Assembly (NCBI RefSeq): GCF_013375535.1
Contig: NZ_JABXJG010000001.1
Coordinates: 2,356,001-2,420,000, forward strand
Origin: Sphingobium sp. 15-1
GTDB taxonomy: Bacteria > Pseudomonadota > Alphaproteobacteria > Sphingomonadales > Sphingomonadaceae
DNA: 64,000 bases
Direction of reading: 5' to 3'
Positions 26,513 to 36,648 of the stretch are shown here, piece after piece. The translations under genes and the position numbers were made by a program. Under the pieces are notes generated by a model. The model saw nothing but the letters and a program-made list of their open reading frames with translations. It made no database searches and had not been told where the DNA came from. Positions within the stretch are counted from its first letter, which is position 1. Each line of letters begins with the position of its first letter.

Positions 26513-26599
26513 CATGCTCCTGCGCAGGCAGGAGCCCAATTCCTACGGTGCAATGATCCACTGAGGGCGGGACTGGGTTCCTGCCTGCGCAGGAACACG
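26513..26599. repeat. Paired palindromic repeat, family A copy 5 (inverted orientation)
   Basis: Arms CATGCTCCTGCGCAGGCAGG and CCTGCCTGCGCAGGAACACG around a spacer with ACGGTGCAATGATCCACTGA. The left flank TGCGCCGTTTCCAAGAAACG is shared with the single palindrome at 52001. Fills most of the gap between feoB and the LysE gene. Confidence 0.9.
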
Positions 26600-26706
26600 T
26601 TGCGCTTAATGGCGGCGGGACATGGGCAATTCCCCTCATCGCAGTCTCGCAGGGCAAATTGCGCCCCGTCAAAGCGCAAGCGGGCGGGACCGGCTAGCGA
26701 GAGCAT

Positions 26707-27279
26707 ATGGCCGACCCCTTCCTCTTCACTTTCGCGATCGCCGCGCTGCTCCTGACTCCGGGGCCCAGCAACACGCTCATGGCGCTGTCCGGCGCGCAGG
26801 CGGGCCTGCGCCGGACCGTTCCGCTGATCCCGGTGGAGCTGATCGCCTATCTGATCGTCGTCGCGCCGCTGGCGATCTGGGGCCGGGAAAGCCTCGCCGG
26901 CTGGCCGCTGCTGGCCCAGGCGATCAGGATCGGCGCGGCGCTCTGGATATTCCGCCTCGCGCTCAAGCTGTGGCGCATCCCCGATTCCGGAAGCGCGCAG
27001 ACCGGCGTCACCACGCAGCGCCTGTTCGTCACCACCCTGCTCAATCCCAAGGCGCTGATCGTCGGGCTGCTCCTGCTCCCGTCCGGCGCCGATCCGGCAT
27101 TCCCGCTGCATATGTTGCTGTTCGCCGCCTCGGTCGCCATGGTCGCGCTGCTCTGGGCCGGACTGGGCGCCAGCATGGGCGCGGCGACCGGCCCCCGCGC
27201 GCCCTGGCTGCGGCGGATCGCGGCCTCCTGGCTCGCTTTGCTGTCGGGCGGATTGTTGCTCGGCGCCATCGCCCACTGA
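26707..27279 (+). CDS. LysE/RhtB-family amino acid exporter
   Basis: 190 residues with five to six membrane helices. The N-terminal PFLFTFAIAALLLTPGPSNT carries the family TPGPxN signature, and TTLLNPKALIVGLLLLP matches the conserved NPK segment. Members export amino acids or related small solutes from the cytoplasm; the substrate cannot be assigned. It is only distantly related to the other LysE-type gene at 55692. ATG 26707 follows GCGAGAGCAT. Confidence 0.88.
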   Translation: MADPFLFTFAIAALLLTPGPSNTLMALSGAQAGLRRTVPLIPVELIAYLIVVAPLAIWGRESLAGWPLLAQAIRIGAALWIFRLALKLWRIPDSGSAQTGVTTQRLFVTTLLNPKALIVGLLLLPSGADPAFPLHMLLFAASVAMVALLWAGLGASMGAATGPRAPWLRRIAASWLALLSGGLLLGAIAH

Positions 27280-27335
27280 CAGTAGCATTCCGGAAACAGC
27301 CCGCTATAAGGGCCTGCTAACGCTTCGGAGGAAAC

Positions 27336-27926
27336 ATGGCGGGTTCGGTCAACAAGGTCATTCTGGTGGGCAATCTGGGCGCGGACCCGGAAGTGAAGAG
27401 CTTTCAGAATGGCGGCAAGGTGTGCAACCTGCGGATCGCGACCTCCGAAAGCTGGAAGGACCGCATGTCGGGCGAGCGCAAGGAGCGCACCGAATGGCAC
27501 AGCGTCGCGATCTTCTCCGAAGGTCTGGCCGGGGTTGCCGAACGCTTCCTGCGCAAAGGGTCGAAAGTCTATCTGGAGGGCCAGCTCCGCACCCGCAAAT
27601 GGCAGGACCAGTCGGGCAATGACCGTTACACCACCGAAGTCGTGCTGCAAGGGCCGGGCGCAGTGCTGACCATGCTGGACGGCGCGCCGGGTGGTGGCGG
27701 CCAGGGTGGCGGCTTCGGCGGCGGCGGTGGCCGCTCGCAGCAGGGCGGCGGCGACTGGAGCGGCGGGTCGAGCGGCTTTGGCGGCGGCGATTATGACGAT
27801 TTCGGCGGTGGCGGCAGTGGCGGCGGCTTTAGCGGCGGCAGCTCCGGCCGCTCATCCGGCGGCGGTCGCGGCAGCGCGGGCGGACCCAATTTCGACAATG
27901 ATCTGGACGACGAAGTCCCGTTCTGA
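27336..27926 (+). CDS. ssb: Single-stranded DNA-binding protein SSB
   Basis: 196 residues. Residues 1-110 are the OB fold ([20 protein letters not shown] and the [13 protein letters not shown] segment). A long Gly/Ser-rich linker (about 115-185) follows, ending in the acidic tip DDEVPF, the protein-interaction peptide usually written DDDIPF. It coats single-stranded DNA in replication, repair and recombination. ATG 27336 has GGAGG four bases upstream. A terminator follows. I see no LexA-type site in the short upstream region. Confidence 0.96.
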   Translation: MAGSVNKVILVGNLGADPEVKSFQNGGKVCNLRIATSESWKDRMSGERKERTEWHSVAIFSEGLAGVAERFLRKGSKVYLEGQLRTRKWQDQSGNDRYTTEVVLQGPGAVLTMLDGAPGGGGQGGGFGGGGGRSQQGGGDWSGGSSGFGGGDYDDFGGGGSGGGFSGGSSGRSSGGGRGSAGGPNFDNDLDDEVPF

Positions 27927-27948
27927 GGGCTTTGCCCCGGTCAAAGGA

Positions 27949-27982
27949 AAAAACGCCCCGCCCTTCCGGCCGGGGCGTTTTT
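27949..27982 (+). terminator. Rho-independent terminator after ssb
   Basis: Stem AAAAACGCCCCG / CGGGGCGTTTTT, 12 bp, ten-base loop, followed by CTTT. Confidence 0.93.
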
Positions 27983-28056
27983 CTTTGGCCGTCCGCTCAA
28001 CTCCCCCGCATCGAACAAGGGTGACTTCCCACCCCATTTTGCCCTAGGCGCAAGCG

Positions 28057-29346
28057 ATGGCAAAATCCCCCCGACCCGAAGACGTCCCCGGCCTTCCCGC
28101 CCGCCGCGCCGCGCTCCGCCTGCTCGATGCGGTGCTGCGCCGGGGCGATCCGCTCGAACTCGCGCTGCACGGCGCGGCCCAGGGCCTGCCCTCTGCCGAC
28201 CGCGCGCTGGTCCACGCCATCGCCGCCGAAACGCTGCGCCATCTGCCCGATCTCGACGCCCTGATCGACAGCGCCACCCGCCAGCCCCTGCCCCATGACG
28301 CCAAGGCGCGCATGGTCCTGCGCATCGCGCTGATCCAGACCATCGCGCTCGGCACCGCCCCCCACGCCGCCATCGCCACCGCCCTGCCGCTGGTCGACGG
28401 CGGCCCGCGCAAGCTGGTGCACGGCGTCTTCGGCACGCTGACCCGCGCCAATCCGGCGCTGCCTTCCCCGCCGACCCTCCCGCCGGAGGTCGCCGCCCGA
28501 TGGGCCGGACAATGGGGCGACGCCATGCCCCAAGCCGCGGCGCAGGCCTATGCCCAGCGCCCGCCCATCGACCTCAGCCTGCGCGACGCCAGCGAAACCG
28601 CTCGCTGGACCGAAACACTGGGCGGTCAAAGCTTCGCGCCCGGCCATGTACGCCTACCCGAAGGCGCCAATATCCCCGACCTCCCCGGCTTCAGCGAGGG
28701 CGCCTGGTGGGTGCAGGATCTCGCCGCCTCCACCCCCGCCCGCCTGCTGGGGCCGGGGGAAGGCCGCCACATGCTCGACCTGTGCGCCGCGCCCGGCGGC
28801 AAGACGATGCAGCTCGCCGCCGCCGGCTGGCGCGTCACCGCCGTCGACCAGTCGAAAAAACGCCTCGAACGGCTCAGCGAAAATCTCGCCCGCACCAGCC
28901 TCTCCGCCCAAATCGTCCAGGCCGACCTCCGCGCCTGGACGCCGGCGGAACCCGTCGACGCCATCCTGCTGGACGCCCCCTGCACCGCCACCGGCATCTA
29001 CCGCCGCCACCCCGACGTGCTCCACCGCATCGGCCCGCGCCAGATCGCGGAACTGGCCGAACTCCAGGCCGAACTGCTCGCCCGCGCCGCGCAATGGCTG
29101 AAACCCGGCGGCACGCTGATCTACGCCACCTGCTCGCTCGAACAGGCCGAGGGGGAGGAACGGATCGCCCAGTTTCTGAGCGCCCATCCCGATTTCGCGC
29201 CGCGCCCCGCCGATCCCGCCGAACTGCCCGAAGCCATTGCCCCCACGCCGCAGGGCTGGGTCCGCACCTTGCCGGACACGCTCGCGGAACAGGGCGGCGC
29301 CGACGGCTTTTTCGTTGCGCGGCTCGCGCGATCCACTAAGCCTTAA
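28057..29346 (+). CDS. rsmB: RsmB-type 16S rRNA (cytosine-C5) methyltransferase
   Basis: 429 residues: an N-terminal NusB-like RNA-binding domain (about 15-135), then a SAM-dependent Rossmann methyltransferase. Motif I is DLCAAPGGKT (241-250). The two catalytic cysteines of m5C RNA methyltransferases are in DAPCTATG (309) and YATCSLEQ (359). By family it methylates C967 of 16S rRNA. It begins about 130 bp after ssb, beyond the terminator, and starts a run rsmB-PAS-rpe-heparinase on the same strand. Confidence 0.93.
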   Translation: MAKSPRPEDVPGLPARRAALRLLDAVLRRGDPLELALHGAAQGLPSADRALVHAIAAETLRHLPDLDALIDSATRQPLPHDAKARMVLRIALIQTIALGTAPHAAIATALPLVDGGPRKLVHGVFGTLTRANPALPSPPTLPPEVAARWAGQWGDAMPQAAAQAYAQRPPIDLSLRDASETARWTETLGGQSFAPGHVRLPEGANIPDLPGFSEGAWWVQDLAASTPARLLGPGEGRHMLDLCAAPGGKTMQLAAAGWRVTAVDQSKKRLERLSENLARTSLSAQIVQADLRAWTPAEPVDAILLDAPCTATGIYRRHPDVLHRIGPRQIAELAELQAELLARAAQWLKPGGTLIYATCSLEQAEGEERIAQFLSAHPDFAPRPADPAELPEAIAPTPQGWVRTLPDTLAEQGGADGFFVARLARSTKP

Positions 29347-29392
29347 CCACAGCGCCCTATGGTGCGAATGTCGTCTGCACGAAAGGCCCGCC

Positions 29393-29878
29393 TTGCGCCC
29401 GACCGAGCCTCTTCCGCTGAACCATAGCTGGCCGCTCTACGCCCTGCGCGAGCATCTGGCGCCGGTCATGCTGGACGACCGGCTCGCCCGCGACGATGAG
29501 GCGCTGGCGGAGCGCGGCCTTGGCCTGTGGCATTGCGACCTGAGCGACAACAGCCTGAACTGGACCGACGGGGTTTACGACATTTTCGGGCTGGAACGGG
29601 GCATGCCCGTCCCCCGCCCACTCGCGGTCTCACTCTATGCGCCGGAAAGCTGTGCCGCAATGGAGCAGCTCCGCGCCTATGCCATCCGCCACCGGCGCGG
29701 CTTCACCCTGGATGTCGACATCCGTCCGGCGGACGGCGGGGAATGCGTCATGCGCCTGATCGCCGCCCCCATAGTGCAGCAAAATCAAGTGGTTGCTTTA
29801 CACGGCGTTAAGCAGTTCCTGCCCAAAGGCGCAGGCCCGTCCAAGGGGCTGGACCCCACGCTGTTCGTCCTGTCCTGA
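29393..29878 (+). CDS. PAS-domain protein without an output domain
   Basis: 161 residues from a probable TTG start at 29393 with GAAAGG upstream; no in-frame ATG occurs before 29468, well inside the fold. The central region [20 protein letters not shown] with a following DIFGLE segment is a clear PAS start, and [20 protein letters not shown] with [13 protein letters not shown] matches the last PAS strands. There is no kinase, GGDEF or HTH part, so it would sense a ligand or bind a partner rather than act alone. It lies between rsmB and rpe, 46 bp after rsmB. Confidence 0.75.
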   Translation: MRPTEPLPLNHSWPLYALREHLAPVMLDDRLARDDEALAERGLGLWHCDLSDNSLNWTDGVYDIFGLERGMPVPRPLAVSLYAPESCAAMEQLRAYAIRHRRGFTLDVDIRPADGGECVMRLIAAPIVQQNQVVALHGVKQFLPKGAGPSKGLDPTLFVLS

Positions 29879-29981
29879 AGGCCGCCTCCACGGCCGCCGG
29901 AATCCCCGTCTGCAAAAGCCTGTGGATAGCGCGAATCGGGCGTTGCCCTGGGCTTCGGCCAAGGCTAAGGCCGAAGGTCAA

Positions 29982-30644
29982 ATGACCAGCCCGATCCTGA
30001 TCTCGCCCTCCATCCTGTCCGCCGATTTCGCCCGTCTGGGCGAAGAGGTTCGCGCCATCGACGAAGCGGGCGCCGACTGGATTCACATCGACGTGATGGA
30101 CGGCCATTTCGTGCCCAACATCACCATCGGCCCCGGCGTGGTGAAGGCGCTGCGCCCACACACGAAGAAGCCGTTCGACGTGCATCTGATGATCTCGCCG
30201 GTAGACCAGTATCTGAACGCCTTTGCCGAGGCGGGCGCCGACATTCTCACCGTCCATCCGGAGGCCGGGCCGCACATCCACCGCTCAGTCCAGCATATCA
30301 AGTCGCTGGGCGTGCAGGCGGGCGTGGTGCTGAACCCCGGCACCCCGGCCAAGATGCTGGATTACCTCATCGACGACGTCGACCTGATCCTGGTGATGAG
30401 CGTCAACCCCGGTTTCGGAGGCCAGAGCTTCATTTCGAACCAGCTCCGCAAGATCGAAGCCATTCGCAAGATGATCGAGAAGAGCGGCCGCGACATCCGC
30501 CTGCAAGTCGACGGCGGCATCGATTTCAAGACCGCCCCGCTCGCCATCGAGGCGGGTGCCGACGTGCTGGTGGCGGGCACCGCGACCTTCCGCGGCGGCG
30601 CGTCCGCCTATGCCGACAATATCCGGACGCTGCGCGGCGGGTGA
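29982..30644 (+). CDS. rpe: Ribulose-phosphate 3-epimerase
   Basis: 220-residue TIM barrel that interconverts ribulose 5-phosphate and xylulose 5-phosphate in the pentose phosphate pathway. Family signatures are [34 protein letters not shown] (metal and catalytic Asp/His), [18 protein letters not shown] and QVDGGI. Start 29982 follows CCGAAGG; the frame is open further upstream but the family begins at this methionine. The stop overlaps the GTG start of the heparinase-like gene, so the two are coupled. Confidence 0.95.
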   Translation: MTSPILISPSILSADFARLGEEVRAIDEAGADWIHIDVMDGHFVPNITIGPGVVKALRPHTKKPFDVHLMISPVDQYLNAFAEAGADILTVHPEAGPHIHRSVQHIKSLGVQAGVVLNPGTPAKMLDYLIDDVDLILVMSVNPGFGGQSFISNQLRKIEAIRKMIEKSGRDIRLQVDGGIDFKTAPLAIEAGADVLVAGTATFRGGASAYADNIRTLRGG

Positions 30645-32425
30645 GCGACCGCCGCCGCCTTGCCCCCCAATCCATCCCGCCTCATCCTTCCGGGAATGAG
30701 GCCGAAACCGACCGGCCGGAAGACGGAATCGAACAGGGCAAGCGGCTCATCCGCATCGCGGACGACAAGGGGCTGTCGCTGGCCCAGCGCATCGCCAACC
30801 GCTTCTATCTGCTGAGCTGGAAGACGCCGATCCACGGCCGCCGGCTGAAGGGCAAATATCCGCTCAAGCTGCTCGCCGTTCCCGACGACGAGATTCCCGG
30901 CAACGCCCATGCGGGTCAGGCGATCCGCGCCGGTTATTTCCTGTTCCGGGGGCTGAAGCAGCCGCTGGGCAAGCTGGATTTCGCCAATCCTGGCCTTACG
31001 CCCGGCTTCACCGACTATCTCCACGGCTTCCACTGGCTGCGCGACCTTGCCACCGTCGCCACCCGCGAGCAGGCCGCGCCGCTGGCCGAAGGCGTCATGC
31101 GCAAATGGCTGGACGCCCATGCCGACACGCCCAGCGAACCCGCCTGGCGCGCCGACAATGCGGGCTGGCGGCTGCTCTTCTGGTCGGCCCATGCGCCGCT
31201 GATCCTGTCGTCGAGTGACCTCGTCTACCGCTCGCTGGTGCTGAACTGCATCGCCCGCACCGCCCGCCATCTCGATCGCGGCGCGGACAAGGCGCATATC
31301 GGCCTGCCCCGGCTCGTCGCCTGGGGCGGGATCGTCGCGGCCTCCATGCTGCTGCCCGGCGGCGCGACGCGCAAGCTGTTCGGGGAAGCGGGCCTGAAAC
31401 GCGCGCTCGACAGCGGTCTTCATGCCGATGGCGGCATCATCTCCCGCTCGCCGCTCGACCAGTTGGAGGCGATCATGCTGCTGACCATGGTCGCCGCCGT
31501 CTATGAGGTGCGCCGTGAACAGACGCCGCCCTTCCTGAAGGACGCGCTGGGCAAGGCGGTTCCGGCCTTGCTCGGCCTCACCCATGGCGATGGGGGCCTG
31601 GGCAACTGGCAGGGCGCGGGCGCGATCGATCCCGCGACGATCGAAGCGGTGATCCGCGCCAGCCGCGTGCGCGCGCGCCCGCTGCGCCAGGCCAATGGCT
31701 GGGGCTATCAGCGGCTGGCCGCCGGGGGCACGGTGGTCCAGGTCGACGCCGCCCCGCCGCCGGTCGCGCAACTGGCCGATGCCGGCTGTGCCTCCACGGG
31801 CGCGATCGAGATCAGCGACGGCCAGCAGCGGCTGATCATCAATTGCGGCGGCGCCGCGCTGGAGGGCGCATGGATCGGCCGCGATCTGGCGCAGGGGCTG
31901 CGCACCACCGCCGCCCACAGCACGCTGGTGCTGGACGACAGCAACTCCACTGCCCTGTTGCCCGACGGCACGCTGGGCAAGGGCGTGACGGAGGTCGAGA
32001 TCAACCGTCAGGAAAGCGAAAGCGGCAGCCGCCTCGATCTTTCCCATGACGGCTATGTCCGCCGCATGGGCTATGTCCACCGCCGCTTGCTGATGATGAG
32101 CAGCGACGGCAAGGAGGTCCGGGGCGAGGACATGCTGACCCCCGCCGCCCGCAGGCGGAAGCCGGTGAAGCTGCCGGTCCAGCTCCGTTTCCATCTGGCG
32201 CCGGGCGTCGAACCCACTCCCACCGCCGACGGTATGGGCGCGCTGCTGCGCATCGACACGGGCGCCACCTGGCAATTCCGCGCCAATGCGGGGAAGCTGG
32301 CGATCGAGGAAAGCCTCTGGACCGACCCCGACGGCCGCCCCCACGCCACGCGGCAACTGGCCGTCACCACCGAAGCCCTCCCCGGCGGCTCCACCATAGG
32401 CTGGCTGTTCAAGAAAGTGGGTTGA
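30641..32425 (+). CDS. Heparinase II/III family protein
   Basis: 594 residues starting at a GTG (30641) that overlaps the rpe stop. The N-terminal half ([20 protein letters not shown], then FHWLRDLA and [20 protein letters not shown]) is the alpha/alpha toroid of polysaccharide lyases, and the C-terminal half, with [20 protein letters not shown] then [10 protein letters not shown], is the beta-sandwich of heparinase II/III. There is no obvious signal peptide, which is odd for a secreted lyase and suggests an intracellular or atypical role. Neighbours rsmB, rpe and purH are housekeeping genes; the polysaccharide target is unknown. Confidence 0.85.
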   Translation: MSDRRRLAPQSIPPHPSGNEAETDRPEDGIEQGKRLIRIADDKGLSLAQRIANRFYLLSWKTPIHGRRLKGKYPLKLLAVPDDEIPGNAHAGQAIRAGYFLFRGLKQPLGKLDFANPGLTPGFTDYLHGFHWLRDLATVATREQAAPLAEGVMRKWLDAHADTPSEPAWRADNAGWRLLFWSAHAPLILSSSDLVYRSLVLNCIARTARHLDRGADKAHIGLPRLVAWGGIVAASMLLPGGATRKLFGEAGLKRALDSGLHADGGIISRSPLDQLEAIMLLTMVAAVYEVRREQTPPFLKDALGKAVPALLGLTHGDGGLGNWQGAGAIDPATIEAVIRASRVRARPLRQANGWGYQRLAAGGTVVQVDAAPPPVAQLADAGCASTGAIEISDGQQRLIINCGGAALEGAWIGRDLAQGLRTTAAHSTLVLDDSNSTALLPDGTLGKGVTEVEINRQESESGSRLDLSHDGYVRRMGYVHRRLLMMSSDGKEVRGEDMLTPAARRRKPVKLPVQLRFHLAPGVEPTPTADGMGALLRIDTGATWQFRANAGKLAIEESLWTDPDGRPHATRQLAVTTEALPGGSTIGWLFKKVG

Positions 32426-32473
32426 TGGCGGTTTGGGGTGGAAAGCGGACCGCCTGCTTTCCTTGAAATACAC

Positions 32474-32560
32474 CGTGCTCCTGCGCAGGCAGGAGCCCAG
32501 TCCCGCCGTCTGTGGATCATCGCACCGTTTGAACTGGGCTCCTGCCTTCGCAGGAGCACG
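32474..32560. repeat. Paired palindromic repeat, family A copy 6
   Basis: CGTGCTCCTGCGCAGGCAGG and the inverse CCTGCCTTCGCAGGAGCACG around a spacer with CTGTGGATCATCGCACCGTT. Flanks TTTGGGGTGGAAAGCGG (left) and GCGCTTAACGGC ... CCAATTCCAGCC (right) recur at copies 4, 5 and 9. Confidence 0.9.
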
Positions 32561-32855
32561 ATGCGCTTAACGGCTGAGAATGTCCGCAACTGGCCAATTC
32601 CAGCCATCCATTTCCTGCAAGCCGCGGCCATCTCCCCATCCACCGTCGCACGAATGGGAAAACCCCGCCTTTCCGCGCTTTAGTCGTGCAGCCCATGCCA
32701 CCCTAATCCCGCAGGCCCGCCGCCATGGCCCGGCGTGGCCGCTTTACGCCCTCCCGGCCGTGATTTCCGAGCCGTCGAATGTTCCATTTCACTCGAAATC
32801 GCTCTAGAGGGCCACGGCAAGCCTGAGCGGCACCCGAACAGCAGGAAGCACCTTC
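32561..32855. other. Non-coding gap before purH
   Basis: Part of the 430-bp space between the heparinase gene and purH. Apart from the repeat flank at its left edge I see no convincing gene or RNA. The purH promoter must lie here; no site stands out. Confidence 0.5.
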
Positions 32856-34445
32856 ATGTCAGACGTCACCATCAAACGCGCCCTTCTTTCCGTGTCGGAC
32901 AAGTCCGGCCTTATCGAACTGGGCCAGGCGCTGGGCAAGCATGGCGTAGAGCTGGTGTCGACCGGCGGCACGGCCAAGGCGCTGCGCGAGGCGGGCCTCG
33001 ACGTGAAGGATATTTCCGACCTCACCGGCTTCCCGGAAATGATGGACGGCCGCGTCAAGACGCTGCATCCGAAGGTCCATGGCGGCCTGCTCGCCGTGCG
33101 GAACAATCCCGATCATGTCGCCTCCATGCAGTCGCACGACATCGGCGCGATCGATCTGGTGGTCGTCAACCTCTACCCCTTCGCCGCCACCGTCGCCAAG
33201 GGCGCGGAGCGCGAGGAGATCATCGAGAATATCGACATTGGCGGCCCCTCCATGGTCCGTTCCGCCGCGAAGAATCATGAGAGCGTGGCCATCGTCACCG
33301 ACCCCGCCGACTATGCCCGCCTGATCGCGGAAATGGAGGAGAAGGGCGGCGCGACCAGCTACGACTTCCGCCGCATGCTCGCGGCCAAGGCCTATGCCGC
33401 CACCGCCGCTTACGACTCGATGATCGCAAGCTGGTTCGCCTTTGCCGATCAGGGCGTGCAATTCCCCGAAAGCCTCTCTGTGTCGAGCAAGCTAGGCTCC
33501 ACCCTGCGCTATGGCGAAAATCCGCACCAGTCGGCGGCGCTCTACCTACCCGTCGGCCCGTCGGCCAACGGCATCGCGCAGGCAAAGCAGATCCAGGGCA
33601 AGGAACTCAGCTACAATAATTATAACGACGCCGACGCGGCGCTGGAGCTGGTCAGCGAATTCCGCGACGGCCCGCCGACCGTGGTGATCGTCAAGCACGC
33701 CAATCCCTGCGGCGTCGCCACCGGCGCCACGCTGATCGAAGCCTATGAAGCCGCGCTCGCCTGCGACAGCGTGTCTGCCTTCGGCGGCATCATCGCCGTC
33801 AACCGCCCGCTCGACGGCCCGACCGCCGAGGCGATCAGCGGCATCTTCACTGAAGTCGTCGCCGCCCCCGGCGCGGATGACGAAGCCAAGGCGATCTTCG
33901 CCAAGAAGAAGAATCTGCGCCTGCTGCTGACCGGCGAACTGCCCGATCCGGCCCGCGACGGCCTTCAGATCAAGAGCATCGCCGGCGGCCTTCTAGTGCA
34001 GGGCCGCGACAATGGCCGCATCAACCGCGACCAGCTCAAGCTCGTGACCAAGCGTGCGCCGACCGAGCAGGAACTGACCGACTGCCTGTTCGCCTGGACC
34101 GTCGCCAAGCATGTGAAGTCCAACGCCATCGTCTATGCCAAGGACAACAGCACCGCCGGCATCGGCGCGGGTCAGATGAACCGCCTCGAATCGGCCCGCA
34201 TCGCCGCCTGGAAGGCCCGGGATGCGGCGGAAAAGGCGGGCTGGAGCGAAGCCCGCACCATCGGTTCGGCGGTCGCCTCCGACGCCTTCTTCCCCTTTGC
34301 CGACGGCCTGCTCGCGGCGGTCGAGGCGGGCGCAACGGCGGTGATCCAGCCGGGCGGATCGATCCGTGACGAGGAAGTCATCGCCGCCGCCGACGAAGCG
34401 GGTCTTGCCATGGTCTTCACCGGCATGCGCCACTTCCGCCATTGA
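32856..34445 (+). CDS. purH: Bifunctional AICAR transformylase/IMP cyclohydrolase PurH
   Basis: 529 residues, standard length. It performs the last two steps of de novo IMP synthesis. The N-terminal cyclohydrolase (about 1-200) has [19 protein letters not shown] and [16 protein letters not shown], with [15 protein letters not shown] following. The C-terminal transformylase has the catalytic Lys-His pair in [15 protein letters not shown], and [14 protein letters not shown] and [20 protein letters not shown]. It stands alone and is followed by a stem-loop. Confidence 0.97.
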   Translation: MSDVTIKRALLSVSDKSGLIELGQALGKHGVELVSTGGTAKALREAGLDVKDISDLTGFPEMMDGRVKTLHPKVHGGLLAVRNNPDHVASMQSHDIGAIDLVVVNLYPFAATVAKGAEREEIIENIDIGGPSMVRSAAKNHESVAIVTDPADYARLIAEMEEKGGATSYDFRRMLAAKAYAATAAYDSMIASWFAFADQGVQFPESLSVSSKLGSTLRYGENPHQSAALYLPVGPSANGIAQAKQIQGKELSYNNYNDADAALELVSEFRDGPPTVVIVKHANPCGVATGATLIEAYEAALACDSVSAFGGIIAVNRPLDGPTAEAISGIFTEVVAAPGADDEAKAIFAKKKNLRLLLTGELPDPARDGLQIKSIAGGLLVQGRDNGRINRDQLKLVTKRAPTEQELTDCLFAWTVAKHVKSNAIVYAKDNSTAGIGAGQMNRLESARIAAWKARDAAEKAGWSEARTIGSAVASDAFFPFADGLLAAVEAGATAVIQPGGSIRDEEVIAAADEAGLAMVFTGMRHFRH

Positions 34446-34457
34446 TCGTGAAATGAT

Positions 34458-34494
34458 GCGGATGCGAAGGGGCGGCCAATCCTTTCGCATCCGC
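34458..34494. terminator. Stem-loop after purH
   Basis: GCGGATGCGAAGG and CCTTTCGCATCCGC form a 12-13-bp stem with one bulge and a ten-base loop. It lacks a U-tract on the plus strand (AAAAAT follows), so termination is less certain than hairpin formation. Confidence 0.55.
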
Positions 34495-34632
34495 AAAAAT
34501 AACGGTTTTCAGCCACTTTTTGCCAAGTGGCCCCTTTTCATGTGCCTGCACGAAGCCTATCTGATTCGTGACCCTTCTCCCACGTCAGGCGTTGGGCGGA
34601 CCCAATAAAAAAGTTCGACAGGAGAATATAGG

Positions 34633-34974
34633 ATGACCAGAAAGACGTTGGTGGCGCTGACCGCCGCGATCACCCTTGCCCTGCCCGCGGCAAACGCCTT
34701 CGCCGGCATCAATGACATGGATGTGGTGGTCGACGGCCGTACTGGCATGGAAACCCGCAGCATCGCCGTGTCGATGGCCGATCTCAACCTCGCCAGCACC
34801 CATGGCGCGCGCGTAGCCGATTCCCGCATCACCAAGGCCGCCAAGAAAGTGTGCGGCTGGATGAACGGATCGATCCTGCCGGAAACCCCGGATTATCGCG
34901 CCTGCTACGGTGAAGCGCTGGACGGCGCCCGGACGGACCTCAACAGCTTGATCCAGGCCCAGCGTCAGGGCTGA
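34633..34974 (+). CDS. UrcA family secreted protein
   Basis: 113 residues with a cleavable signal peptide (about 1-24, KTLVALTAAITLALPAANAFA). The mature part has the UrcA pattern, SMADLNLASTHGARVADSRI, KKVCGW and DYRACYGEALDGA, with two cysteines that probably pair. UrcA proteins are small periplasmic proteins common in sphingomonads and caulobacters, with unknown function. ATG 34633 has AGGAGA seven bases upstream, and a terminator follows, so it is transcribed alone. Confidence 0.88.
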   Translation: MTRKTLVALTAAITLALPAANAFAGINDMDVVVDGRTGMETRSIAVSMADLNLASTHGARVADSRITKAAKKVCGWMNGSILPETPDYRACYGEALDGARTDLNSLIQAQRQG

Positions 34975-34995
34975 TCCGTCTTTCGGAATAAAGAA

Positions 34996-35027
34996 CAACG
35001 CCGACGGACATATATCCGTCGGCGTTG
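34996..35027. terminator. Terminator after the urcA-type gene
   Basis: Perfect 13-bp stem CAACGCCGACGGA / TCCGTCGGCGTTG around CATATA, followed by CCTTATCTT. Confidence 0.85.
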
Positions 35028-35116
35028 CCTTATCTTGCATTGTTACCGGCTATTAACTACTCCTTAGAAGATTTCCTTCACCTCATTTGGTCAAGGATTT
35101 CATCGGGGGGCCTTAG

Positions 35117-36643
35117 ATGCCGCAGAACGACCACAATGTGGATGTCGCCATCATTGGCGCAGGTCCGGCCGGCCTTACCGCCGCCTATCTGCTGACCAAA
35201 AAGGGCTATTCGGTTCGGGTCATCGAAAAGGATCCCGTCTATGTCGGCGGCATCAGCCGGACCGTCGAGCTGAACGGCTTCCGCTTCGACATTGGCGGCC
35301 ATCGCTTCTTTTCCAAGTCGAAGGAGGTCGTCGACCTCTGGAACGAGATTCTGCCCGACGACTTCATCCAGCGCCCCCGGATGAGCCGCATCTATTATGA
35401 GGGCAAATTCTACAGCTACCCGCTGCGCGCCTTCGAAGCGCTCGGGAATCTGGGCATCTGGCGCTCGACCCTCTGCATGGCGAGCTTCGCCAAGGCGAAG
35501 CTGTTTCCCAATCGCAATATCCGCTCCTTTCAGGACTGGACCGTCAACGCCTTCGGCCACAAGCTGTTCTCGATCTTCTTCAAGACCTATACGGAGAAGG
35601 TCTGGGGCATGCCTTGCGACGAGATGTCGGCGGACTGGGCGGCGCAGCGCATCAAGGGCCTGTCGCTCTGGGGTGCGGTCGTGGACGGCCTCAAGCGTTC
35701 GCTTGGCCTCAACAAGAAGCCCAATGACGGCATGGCGACCAAGACCCTGCTGGAAAGCTTCCGCTATCCGCGCCTTGGCCCCGGCATGATGTGGGAAGCG
35801 GCGCGCGATTTCGTGGTCAAGGGCGGCAATCAAGTGCTGATGGCCCACAGTCTGGATCAACTGTCGCAGGATCAGAGCAGCGGCCGCTGGCGCATGGTGG
35901 CGCAGGGCCCGGATGGCGAAGCCGTCATCAACGCCGCCCATGTCATCAGCTCCGCGCCGATGCGCGAACTGGCCGGGCGCATCCATCCGCTGCCCGCCAC
36001 GCTGGGCCATGCGATGGAGCTGAAATATCGCGACTTCCTGACCGTGGCGCTGATGGTGAAGGGGGACGACATCTTCCCCGACAACTGGATCTACATCCAC
36101 GACAGCAAGGTGAAGGTCGGCCGCATCCAGAATTTCCGGAGCTGGTCGCCCGAAATGGTGCCCGATCCGGACCTCGCCTGCGTGGGCCTGGAATATTTCT
36201 GCTTCGAGGGCGACGGCCTCTGGTCGTCGAGCGACGCCGATCTGATCGAGCTGGCGAAGCAGGAAATGGCGATCCTGGGCCTGTGTAATCCCGGCGACGT
36301 CGTCGGCGGCGCGGTGGTGCGGCAGGAAAAGGCCTATCCGGTCTATGACGACAGCTATGCCGACAATGTGCTGGCGATGCGGACCGAATTGCAGCGGCTT
36401 TACCCCACGCTGCATCTGGTCGGGCGCAACGGCATGCACCGCTACAATAATCAGGACCATGCGATGATGACGGCGATGCTGACCGTCCGCAATATCGAGG
36501 CGGGCGAGCAGCTTTACGACATCTGGGCGGTCAATGAAGACGCCGAATATCATGAGGCGGGCGAAGAAGGGCAGGACGCCGCTGGAGAGCGCGCCGCGCT
36601 GGCGAGCGAACGGCTGGTGCCCAACCGATTGAAGGCAGCCTGA
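35117..36643 (+). CDS. FAD-dependent oxidoreductase/sugar mutase-like protein
   Basis: 508 residues. The N-terminus is a dinucleotide-binding fold (VAIIGAGPAGLTAAYLLTKK with RVIEKDPVYVGGISRT) and the next part (DIGGHRFFSKSKEV) matches amine-oxidase and UDP-galactopyranose-mutase-like proteins. Such proteins, often annotated as protoporphyrinogen-oxidase-like, are usual companions of GtrA and glycosyltransferase genes, so a role in nucleotide-sugar or polyprenyl-linked sugar conversion is inferred, not heme synthesis. It is the first gene of a three-gene cluster with gtrA-type and GT-C genes. A charged 30-residue tail is variable. Confidence 0.85.
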   Translation: MPQNDHNVDVAIIGAGPAGLTAAYLLTKKGYSVRVIEKDPVYVGGISRTVELNGFRFDIGGHRFFSKSKEVVDLWNEILPDDFIQRPRMSRIYYEGKFYSYPLRAFEALGNLGIWRSTLCMASFAKAKLFPNRNIRSFQDWTVNAFGHKLFSIFFKTYTEKVWGMPCDEMSADWAAQRIKGLSLWGAVVDGLKRSLGLNKKPNDGMATKTLLESFRYPRLGPGMMWEAARDFVVKGGNQVLMAHSLDQLSQDQSSGRWRMVAQGPDGEAVINAAHVISSAPMRELAGRIHPLPATLGHAMELKYRDFLTVALMVKGDDIFPDNWIYIHDSKVKVGRIQNFRSWSPEMVPDPDLACVGLEYFCFEGDGLWSSSDADLIELAKQEMAILGLCNPGDVVGGAVVRQEKAYPVYDDSYADNVLAMRTELQRLYPTLHLVGRNGMHRYNNQDHAMMTAMLTVRNIEAGEQLYDIWAVNEDAEYHEAGEEGQDAAGERAALASERLVPNRLKAA

Positions 36644-36648
36644 CCGCC

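Noticed and set aside
24368..26539. Minus-strand frame of about 720 codons over feoAB
   Set aside because: Shadow of feoA and feoB, both with clear motifs.
35117..36643. Protoporphyrinogen oxidase (heme synthesis)
   Set aside because: Only the FAD-binding part supports it; operon partners GtrA and GT-C point to sugar metabolism.
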